A DNA stretch of 64,000 bases, taken from contig NC_089593.1 in NCBI RefSeq assembly GCF_019320115.1, positions 17,530,870-17,594,869 of the forward strand, written 5' to 3'. The number at the start of each line of letters is the position of its first letter. Position 1 is the stretch's first letter. The position numbers were made by a program, and so were the translations under genes. Below are positions 55,822 to 64,000 of this stretch, one piece after another. The DNA comes from Miscanthus floridulus. Taxonomy: Eukaryota; Streptophyta; Magnoliopsida; Poales; Poaceae. The notes beneath the pieces were generated by a model. That model ran no database searches, was not told the DNA's origin, and worked only from the letters and a program-made list of their open reading frames with translations.

Positions 55822-56060
55822 GGGCCTCGTTTAGATTTCAAAGTTTTTTCACTCTTTTTTCATTATATTAAATCTTTGGACATATGCATAGAGTATTAAA
55901 TATAGATAAAAAATAACTAATTACACAGTTTAATTGTAAATTACGAGACAAATCTTTTAAGCCTAGTTAGACAATGATTGGACAATAATTGTTAAATACA
56001 AACGAAAATACTACAGTGTCAAATACTACTGATTCCTAACCGCAATCTAAACCAGGCCCG
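55822..56060. mobile_element. MITE, GGCCC...TTTAGATT family, copy 2
   Basis: Left GGGGCCTCGTTTAGATT, right (reverse complement) CGGGCCTGGTTTAGATTGC. Internal phrases TTAAATCTTTGGACATATGC, AGTATTAAATATAGATAAAA and CAATGATTGGACAATAATTG are shared in order with copy 1. About 239 bp; the sequence end is better preserved than copy 1. Confidence 0.65.
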
Positions 56061-56758
56061 GCAGGGGCACGCCGCTCGAGCGCTCGCTATGGCCTACGGG
56101 TAGCTTGTCGCCGTCGGAGGTCCACTTGTCATCCATAGTAGTAGCTGGTCACAGCACTCTACATCGGTCGGAGGTCCCGTTTTTGCCGAAAAGCCCGGAC
56201 TGGAAGGATTGTTCGTCGATTTATTACGAGAAAAAACATCATTTGTTCGTCAAAATAGTATGACTAGCAGTGAACGGAACCTATGCATGTGACATGCCGT
56301 AATGGTGGTATGGGTGCCGCATTAATGGCATCATGTTATCCGGATAATGGATAGGATGGATATTCAAGCAATCAAGCCCAATGCAATCCCGCGACGAGGG
56401 CACTGCCTTTCACACGCATCTCCGATTCCCGCAGAAACATGGGGCAATAAACTTCGCAGATTTGGATTTATAATCGACCACTCACAAACAATTTTTGAGT
56501 CTACCCTCTATACCAATTTTCAATTTAAAATTTGATCTTATTAGTTGTTATTACAAATATTTATCCTCATATTAAGTTAAAACTTTTTTTTCGTTAGGGT
56601 AGCTTTTATTCAAAACTGTTGTGCATTTTATTAAAACAAGTATTTTCGGTAGCACACTACTACACATCATTTTAAACATGCACCACAGTACTTCAGATCC
56701 AAGGGCGAGCATCTAGCGTCTCGGGGCTGGTCAGGGCTTGAACCCGTGGTGCCGCCAC

Positions 56759-56992
56759 CGAAAGCATGGAGTCCCTCCTTTTTTGAGAAATGAATGGAGT
56801 CCCTCCTAATAAGTCCACATACAAATTTATATCAATGAAAGTTTAGAAGAATGATCTAAATGTAGAAAAATAAGGTGGAGCCATTCCTATCATATATCTA
56901 TAGATCTGCTAATGTCTGTATCATATTGATGGTAAATCTGCTATCGATAATGTTCATCTAAATTGCCTGCAAATGCCATTATGGGTAATAAT
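56759..56992. other. Spacer, nothing recognised
   Basis: AT-rich sequence between the tandem unit and CACTA element B. Confidence 0.4.
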
Positions 56993-57059
56993 CACTAGTA
57001 CAGAAACGAGTTGTACTCCCAGTTGGGAAACCCCTTCAGTTCCGGTTTTTCAACAGGGA

Positions 57060-57235
57060 GCACGAATGCGTGACTAAAGGGCCCCTCCTTTAGTCCCCCT
57101 CCTTTAGTCCCGGTTTCTCGCCCGGGACTAAAGGTTGTTATTAACAACCGGGACTAAAGAGGCCTCCCGGCCTGGCCACGTGGGCCGGCCCTTTAGTCCC
57201 GGTTGGTATTATCAACCAGGACTAAAGGTTTTTTT
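57060..57235. repeat. Subterminal repeats of CACTA element B, left end
   Basis: Several copies of CCTTTAGTCCCGGTT and its complement AACCGGGACTAAAGG in palindromic pairs, for example around TTGTTATTAACAA. This string is a well-known subterminal motif of grass CACTA elements. Confidence 0.9.
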
Positions 57236-57912
57236 TTGTTTCTATTTTCAATTGATGATTCGTTTTGGTTTTTGAATAGGTTTTCGAATATGCATTCTAC
57301 GCTGCTAATAATATACGTATTCTACACGCTTATAATGTCCGAACATTTTGTACAAACTAAAGTATGAAACTAACGTATATATTACATGCATATACATATA
57401 TTGTACGTTATTTTATGTACATATAATATGTATATATATATATATTACAAATAAAGCTTGCATTGTATATTCTATCATATCCTTGGGATAACAAATTCAC
57501 TCCATCTGGTTTGGCTTCCATGTTTCGTTCACGTCATTGTAGAACTCGCCGGCGGGGTTTAAGACCCGGTCATTAAGAAATCCTACTATGGTCTCTTGAA
57601 TTGCTTTCAGTTGGTCATGTCGTATGACTTTTTCCTTCAACCATAGAGTCTTCAATAAAAATTAAAGGAAAAATATTATTATTATTATATATATATATAT
57701 GTATATATATGTGTGTGTGTCACGTGATTACTTATATATATGAGCAATAAAAGAAATTGTGAATATATGAATATATTTATATAACGTACTTTGAGGATCT
57801 CTTCAGGAGTTCTTTTTGCGTACGCCATGATGAACTCGCAAACATAGTATCCGCAGTAGTTGGTCCTCTGTTCTTGCCTCAGAACCCACTTTTACGAGAA
57901 AAAAGATCCGGT

Positions 57913-57915
<3 letters not shown>

Positions 57916-57982
<67 letters not shown>
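57916..57982. repeat. (TA)n microsatellite in CACTA B gene intron
   Basis: About 66 bases of TA repeat between ULP1 exons. Confidence 0.95.
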
Positions 57983-57983
<1 letters not shown>

Positions 57984-58320
57984 CTAGTACTTACTTTGTG
58001 TGCGATTACATCCAGTGGCGCTTTGCAATGTTTTATGTGGTGTTCCTCAATGAAACTTTTTCAAACACTGCGCCCAATAAAATAAAAAATTAATTTGGCC
58101 TTTAATAATTGTTGCAGTTAAGAGATCGGGGTATATATAGTTGCTAGAGAGACCAAATTACCCTTGGATAATATCTATCATGTCTTGGTACTCTGTTTGC
58201 TCTTTTCTTAACGAGTCTAAGATGCTCAACCGACTATTGGCCATATCGATGACCATCAATATCCAGTGATTGCTGCATATGTTGTTATACACAAATATGA
58301 TCGACATTAACTAGAGTCAA

Positions 58321-58322
<2 letters not shown>

Positions 58323-58405
<83 letters not shown>
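58323..58405. repeat. (TA)n microsatellite in CACTA B gene intron
   Basis: About 83 bases of TA repeat, in the intron upstream of the His/Asp exon of the ULP1-like domain. Confidence 0.95.
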
Positions 58406-58407
<2 letters not shown>

Positions 58408-59567
58408 GAGATAGCTTAGCTAGTAAGCAAATAATTGAACAAATGTCCATATGATCGACATTAATTATTTAACACTCACTTGAAGTTGTAGAGGAAGAGT
58501 ATGTCCTTGTTTTGTTGGTTCACTAAGAACCTCATGAGATTTTTTTCGAGTTCAGCTTTCCATTGAGGCGGGGGATTAGGGTGTTTGAATACGACATTTG
58601 GATCAATGAAACCAACATCATTATCCTTTCTCTTTCTGAGTTCTGTCATCTCATATTTACATATATAAAAATATAGTGTGAGGATATATAATTTATATAT
58701 ATACATGTAGCTTTATATATATACACTTTAATAGTAGAAAATAATCACACTTACAGACAATAGCAGCTAATGAGACTTTTGTCGAGAGAGTCCAGGTGGC
58801 ATAGCTGGTGTAATTCTAAAAACTCGACAAATATAACGTTATCGCCACGGAAGTAATGTTGGTTTCTAACTCTGACAGAAATAAAGTTCTCTCCCCGTTC
58901 ACACGCCGCCATGTACCATTTGTTTAGCAGGTACATTTGCGTACCTAGTTCACCTAAGACATCAGGGTTGTATAGACTCTTTTCATGTTCAAATTTCTTT
59001 CAAGGATCCACTTTCGGAGTAGATGGTAATTCAGCGAGCACTTGGGCAAGGTCCAAACTAGTATCCTCGTAAAACCGAGCCAGGTCCTCAAAATTGATGT
59101 CCAGTAAGTCTAAGTTTAAACCATATTCATTACGAATGACAAGAGGGGGGACTGATTGTTGCGATTGTTGTCCGAGTTGTGCAACACCTTTCCCTACTCT
59201 AGTCTTTTTCTGCGTCGCCTCAAATGACTTGGTGAGAGAGCGGTCGTAGTCTGATTTTGGCAGGGTCTTTTGAGATTCCCGCTTTTTCTGGTCCACCTTC
59301 TTTCTTAGAAGATCTGAAGGTAGATAGAAGTACGATTTCTCCGGGTTCTCCCTCGCTTCTCGTTGCTTTCTTACTTTTTCGAAGAAACTGTTCACATCTT
59401 TTTGTACTGCAGCATTTAATTCCTTTTCACCTTTCTCGTAAGACAGTTTTTAGGGAATAACTGGATTAGAGGAGGCTTTCTTCTTTGCCGGCTGGTGGGC
59501 CAACGGCTTCTTTTGCGAGGCGGACCTCTTAGGAGCTGGCTGCTTCTTGGTCATCAAGGGAGGCGGG

Positions 59568-59665
59568 CAGCCATTGGAGACCTCCTTAGAGGCATTAGAG
59601 ACCTCCTTGCAGCCATTGGAGACCTCCTTGGAGGGGTTGGAGACCTCCTTGGAGGTGGTGGCGGT
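59568..59665 (-). repeat. 21-bp coding tandem repeat in CACTA B gene
   Basis: Four to five copies of a 21-base unit containing GGAGGTCTCCAATGGCTGC (minus strand), coding for RRSPMAA-like heptapeptides (variants RRSPTPP and RRSLMPL). Confidence 0.85.
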
Positions 59666-61621
59666 GGCGGCGTTGCATAATCATTGCCCGGGGCACTATG
59701 ATGATCTGGAGATTGAATAATTGGACTTAGGTTGGCGGAGGCCATGCTGTGTGAGTACAAAAAAGAATAATTAGGTATAAGAAATTGTTATTATTAATCA
59801 TGCATGTCAATAGAAAATTAGTGAAAAATTATTTCGTTCACTTTTATCCGCACCTATTGTCTGGCAGTTGAGGAAGCGGCGGTGGACTAGAGACCCCGAG
59901 AATAATGATGTAGCGCTTGCGCCATAGTATGAATGTCTTCTCTGCTTCTCCTAGAGTCCTCCCCATCACCTCCTGGAATGTCAAGAGCTAGATCACTAAA
60001 ACCTTTGTTAACTCTATCCACTGAGACACTAACATATCCAGGTGGTATTATTGCCCCATGGATTCTTAGTGTCTTGGTAGGATCTGGAGGAGAAAAAACA
60101 CCGAGAGCCACTATGATTGTGGCATTCCCTTTTGGAATATGTAGCTCACATGATGTAAACGGTGCAGTTATGTCATCCACGGGGAAATGCAGCATTACGT
60201 CATCTTGATTTGGCAACTCCGTGGAAGCGCAACTGTTTTTTAACTGATCAGGGGGGCTAATATTAATGTTGATTCCTAGATCTGATGCTTGCCTTTGGGC
60301 ACTCATTGCTATTTGCACTTGCTTTATGATTTCATCCTACATTCTAGCTTGCATGTCTTTTTCGCGCTCCTGTGCTTGAAGCAACACCTCCCGTGACTCA
60401 CGAACATATTCCTCCAACCTGCTGATCCGCGCTGCTTCCTCATCCTTCCTTCTCTGCTGGCTTCTGTAGGTATCTCTGTCGTTAGGGAAACCATGCTCCC
60501 AAGAAATGTTCCGTCCTATACCTCTCGTTCGGCCACTGTGTTCAGTAGTCCCGATGTCATCCTTCTCTTTATTGGGCCTGAACGCACCAATAGCTTTAGC
60601 TTATAGAGCATAAGAAAATCTTTGTGTTTCTCTTTCGAGTTTTTGGCCATGAACCAGCTTCCCGGTCTCTAGGTCTAGTCTTCCCCCATGAGCGAAAAAC
60701 CAATTCTTTGCGCATTTGGGCCAATTGAGTGATTCTGGTGTGATACCCTTGGCAAGAATGTCCGCTTCCATTTTTTTCCACTTGGGAATGGCAGTCGCGT
60801 AGCCACCTGATCCCATGCCATGGTGGTATACCTTATGTCGAGCATTCTCTTGGTTCCTTCTCACCCGTTCCTCACCCTTTTCCGATGTCTTGTACTGTAC
60901 AAAATCATTCCAGTAGGGCCTCAACTTCGCGAGCGGGCCCCTAGTATTGAAATTGGGCATTAGGTTCTTCTTGACGTATTTCATGTATAGGGATTTCTTC
61001 CAAGTCTGGAATTTTGTGGCCATCTTCTTCATAGCCCACTTTCGAACTAGCTCCTTCAATTCATCATCGTTGATATCGTCATAATCATCCGCTTGCAACA
61101 TGAAATGTTGAAGGATATCATCCCAAATTAAATTCTTATTAAGATCAGAGACAAAACTAACATGAGGCTCATTGATCTTTTGCTTCCATTCACGAGCACT
61201 GATCGGAAGTCTGTCCCTTACAAGGTACCTATAGTGTTGCACGAATTTCCTTGCATGTGGACCAAGTGGTTCGCCTGTCTTGATATTGAATTCCGATATT
61301 ATGTAGCGCCCCTCCAATGGCTTTTTCGGTCCTCGAATATTTTTGCTTTTCGCCGTTGTGGTCGTCGATCCAGTGGGCTACGTATAAAAAAAGAATAAAT
61401 AAATATCATGTGTACACATAATAGATGATAGATATTCAAATATATATATATATAAATATATATACCTCGCCAGTATTTTCTTGCACAATATTTTCTTGAA
61501 TATTTTCAAGAGCCAGGTATTAACTCCCGTCATCTACATCCTGCTCACCATCGGTAATTTGAGTGCCGATGTTAATAATATCCATCATTTCTTCATCCAT
61601 GTTGTCTCTCGGGGCAGCCAT

Positions 61622-63168
61622 CTAGCTTTTACACCACTAGATATATCTATAAAAAATAAAAATCATATATCTATAAAATGGATCGAGTCATGTGCTTAAA
61701 ATTAATTAAATAACTACACTCGAAATTCAAGTCTCCAAAGCATAACTTTGATTTCTTATTTTCTAGAAATATTTATTAGCAAGTGATATATATAACAAAT
61801 TTATATATATAACGCCGAACTTAAATAATTATCAACATCATAGTCAAATTTAGTTACTATTGTATAGCTTTAATTTAGTTATTATCAACATCATAGTCAA
61901 ATTTTTTTTTAAAAATCATAGTCCCGCTCCTGCATGTGCCGTTGCTCCAACTACAAGAGGCACCTCCATCGACGACCAGGATCAGTAGAGCGCGTGAGTG
62001 TCGAGGATCACAGACGATGCTCCTAACGCAGGCAGGCACCATGTTCCGTGGTACGTACGTTTAGTTTGCTCCGGCTTATTTAGTAGGAATCGTCAGAGGA
62101 TCGGTGTTGAATCTAACAGACTAACGCACGTACACAGGACAGGACGGCCGGGAGCGACTGACCCATCGATCAGGCTAGCTAGGTCCGGTTTAATTTGCTT
62201 CTTCACATAGGAGTAGAGTACGCATGCGTAAGGCGTTATATAACTAGCGCTTTGCTTCCTCATATTACTAGCGCTTTGCTTAACGAGAGACCTGGCCGCT
62301 TCCGTTCCGTTCCTTTCCGTTCCTGTGGCGCCATACATATTGCAACGGTTGGTCAGTAGCATCATTAGCGAGCAGGCACCAGGCTCACGTGTGGTGTGTG
62401 CAGGGCGGCACCCCGCCTCCGGCCAGTTCATGCTCGCCGCGCAGCACCATGCAGGAAAAAGGCTGTAGGTGACCAGATGATGCGCGCAAGCTCCACGGAT
62501 CGATGCGGGAGGCGGCGGCGGCAACCGCCGCCGACGAGCACACGTGAGGCCCAAGGGGCGCGCAGAGTGTCATGCGCCTCATGTACATACGTGGGTCGCC
62601 GTGGGCCGCACATGCGACGAACCTCTGACGATCTGGTGAGGAGATCGAGGACAACGAGCGTGGAGGATGACCAGCGCGTGGAGCCGGCTAGGACGAGGCG
62701 CGCGTGCGCGTAGAGCCGGACGCCGGGGACAAAGGACGAGCTCGAGGCACGGTGCTGGCCGAAGGTGATCTCTCGACGACGAGGATGAGCGTGCGGCGAC
62801 GGGGACGACGACGAGCGCTCTGGGGGACGACGACGAGCGCTCCGGTGAAGGGGACGACGAGCGCACGGCGAGGCGTGCGAGCACGTGGAGCCGGGGACAA
62901 AGCTGGCGATGACGAGGACGAGGATCGACGACGGCGATGAGGCCGCGGTGGATCCAAATTAGATCTGGGCGAGGGGCGAGGATGATGGCGGCGAGTCCGA
63001 GTCTAGGCGTCGCGCACGAATGGGAGAGGCACGAGCCGGGCCGCTGGCGAAGATGGTGAGAGACGGGAGAGGCGCGTGGAGGCGGCTGGAGGCTATGGGG
63101 AGCGGCGGCGGCGCTGTGGCTCTCGGGCGATGAATGAAGACGATGGATGGGGAGAAGAAGACGAAGCG
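61622..63168 (-). other. Upstream region of CACTA B gene: GC-rich exon-like block and intron
   Basis: 62400-63160 is GC-rich and starts just downstream of a minus-strand TATA box; 61622-62400 is mixed and AT-rich near the start codon. I infer a first exon (UTR or coding, Arg/Pro/Ser-rich in all frames) plus an intron. No domain is recognised. Confidence 0.4.
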
Positions 63169-63179
63169 ATATATATATA
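63169..63179 (-). promoter_or_regulatory. TATA box of CACTA B second gene
   Basis: TATATATATAT on the minus strand next to the internal repeat array (63180-63355), with the GC-rich block downstream. Confidence 0.5.
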
Positions 63180-63355
63180 GGGTATCTTTAGTCCTGGGTG
63201 AAGTCATGGACCGGGACTAAAGGACCTTTAGTACCGGGTGATGGTAAGAACCGGGACTAAAGGTCTCGGGACTAAAGTTACTTTTTTGACGGGCCGCGAA
63301 AACGTAGCCCATCTTTAGTCCCGGGTGGTTGATCGACCCAGGAGTAAAGGTGGGC
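63180..63355. repeat. Internal subterminal-type repeat array of CACTA B
   Basis: Copies of CTTTAGTCCYGGGTG and CGGGACTAAAGG, in palindromic pairs around short centres. Same motif family as the left-end array (57060-57235) but internal, between the second gene and the transposase 3' end. Confidence 0.85.
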
Positions 63356-63827
63356 TGCAGTTGGCTTTCTGCCGGTTTCCAGAAGTTTTTCCTTTTTTTA
63401 TATATTTCTTTTTATATAAATATGCATAGAGTTATTAATTGCCTAATAAATAAAATATTATCCAAAAAATTATAAAAAAATTCCTGGACTTGGTTTTGCA
63501 TTATTCTACACAACAAAAATTTATAACCTAAACTCTTTTGTTTTACTGTATAAATATTTAACATAGTGTAAATAATAATTACAATTTGCACTATGCAAAA
63601 ATATACTACTTGATTAAAATCATTAAAACTATTGCTTTTCGACAGGAAATAAGTTTTCACATCTTATTAACGTTGATCATTTGGTTTTTCATCACACATT
63701 CTCCACGGGAAATCCACCGTCAAGCAGAAAATTCATTTAAACCATAGAAAATAAGAAAACACGACAAAAAATCTGAAGTCACAATTATTACATAATAGAT
63801 CTAATACATCACTATATATATCAAGCG
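63356..63827. other. AT-rich spacer, no gene
   Basis: Non-coding sequence between the internal array and the transposase stop codon. The equivalent place in element A holds stem-loops and a long inverted repeat; I could not see a comparable long hairpin here. Confidence 0.4.
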
Positions 63828-64000
63828 GGCACAGTAGTGAACTTCTTCTTAACGTATATCCCTTGGTTATGATCGCGTCGTAACCATGGAGTGTCCTCAT
63901 CATTTAGCTGGATGCTTGGATCTTTGTTCACTATGAAGGGTGGAATTCGGTCATCCTTTTTATAATCTTCTGATATGTCTGACTTGTCTTTAATTCCGAC
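63828..64000 (-). CDS. CACTA B transposase, C-terminal end (partial)
   Basis: The minus-strand frame is open from the window edge to a stop near 63828, with IKDKSDISEDYKKDDRIPPF, DTPWLRRDHNQGIYV and a VPA ending. This resembles the C-terminal tail that follows the DUF4216 region in grass CACTA transposases. The rest lies beyond 64000. Ends not verified against a homolog. Confidence 0.6.

Larger units (their letters stand above)
54207..56758. repeat. Tandem duplication, unit 2, right part with insertions
   Basis: Blocks matching unit 1: 54207-54370 (CCACCACCACC; CAACAAACTGCATGC; AACTTGTTCGATCTGCCGAC), 55115-55200 (CGAACCGACGCGTACGAATA) and 56345-56758 (GCAATCCCGCGACGAGGGCA to GTGCCGCCAC). Between blocks lie about 730 bp (54380-55110) and about 1.13 kb (55210-56340) absent from unit 1. 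The second insert includes two MITEs. No gene is supported. Confidence 0.75.
57497..61621 (-). pseudogene. CACTA B second gene: Transposase_24-like plus ULP1-type protease
   Basis: ATG 61621 (MAAPRDNMDEEMMDII); exon 1 ends about 61466. Exon 2 (about 61377-59889) has the TnpA/Transposase_24-type domain (RPYWNDFVQYKTSEKGEERV; FAHGGRLDLETGKLV), coiled coil, then a DUF8039-like block (VDDITAPFTSCELHIPKGNA; LDIPGGDGE). A Pro/Arg-rich 7-residue repeat region and a Lys-rich part follow (about 59760-59000). The ULP1-like end has NHWILMVID (His, about 58265), SILDSL (Asp, about 58215) and NYCGYYVCEFI (Cys, about 57854), ending at TGA 57497-57499. Stops: TAA about 61513, TAA 60601-60603, TAG about 60339, TAA about 59455; one frame change near 59560. 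It would bind element ends; the protease may act on SUMO-like conjugates. Confidence 0.75.
56993..64000 (-). mobile_element. CACTA element B, left part, right end outside window
   Basis: Left TIR CACTAGTACAGAAACG at 56993, then subterminal repeats of the CTTTAGTCCCGGTT type (57060-57235). The minus strand carries a multi-exon Transposase_24/ULP1 gene (61621-57497), a GC-rich promoter-exon block, an internal repeat array (63180-63355), and the 3' end of a transposase entering from the right (stop near 63828). The arrangement is the same as in element A, but the repeat family and TIR differ. Confidence 0.88.

Overview
This window looks like a stretch of grass nuclear genome (Poaceae, probably Panicoideae) made almost entirely of nested transposable elements. 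I see no intact host gene. The taxonomic guess rests on the element families (grass-type CACTA, Tat and chromovirus Ty3/gypsy, Sirevirus-like copia, hAT and Tourist-like MITEs) and on the AT-rich, TA-microsatellite-rich spacer. It is inference, not a database result.

Layout, left to right. (1) 1-6917 is the right part of CACTA (En/Spm) element A: a broken transposase pseudogene on the minus strand, two arrays of subterminal-type palindromic repeats, a long inverted repeat, and the right TIR. (2) 6918-8266 holds a LINE-like 3' tail, a Tourist-like MITE with TAA target-site duplication (TSD) and a weak short reading frame. (3) 8267-20305 is a small non-autonomous hAT element with perfect 8-bp TSD CTCAACGC. 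It is split by an 11.4-kb Sirevirus-like LTR element (8577-19950, 5-bp TSD CCTAC). That element carries a gag, has no recognisable pol, and contains a second gene that appears to have its own TATA box and intron. The hAT sits just upstream of a possible host gene fragment. (4) 21844-56758 is a tandem duplication of a roughly 1.07-kb unit. The second unit is split inside a TA microsatellite by an endogenous plant pararetrovirus (EPRV, Caulimoviridae-like, minus strand, defective). The EPRV is itself split at GAGTG by a 25.7-kb Tat-type gypsy element (23999-49703). The Tat element is split at TTTTG by a 12.8-kb chromovirus (28208-40997, minus strand). (5) 56993-64000 is the left part of CACTA element B: left TIR, a minus-strand gene joining a Transposase_24-like domain to a ULP1-type cysteine protease, an internal repeat array, and the last codons of a transposase that runs off the window.

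The boundaries of the hAT, Sirevirus-like, Tat and chromovirus insertions are each fixed by matching TSDs that I could read. The insertion order is therefore clear: tandem duplication, then EPRV, then Tat, then chromovirus; and separately hAT, then Sirevirus-like.

The most unusual observation is the N-terminus of an extra reading frame upstream of gag in the chromovirus (minus strand, 37099-36698). It begins MAKTKKTARKSTG, followed by PRHQLA, closely matching the histone H3 N-terminal tail around K4 and K9. The same element encodes a chromodomain at the end of its integrase. Next in interest are the two-gene, pol-less Sirevirus-like element with paired 20-bp palindromes placed before both of its TATA boxes, and the repeat arrays placed before both gene promoters of the CACTA elements.
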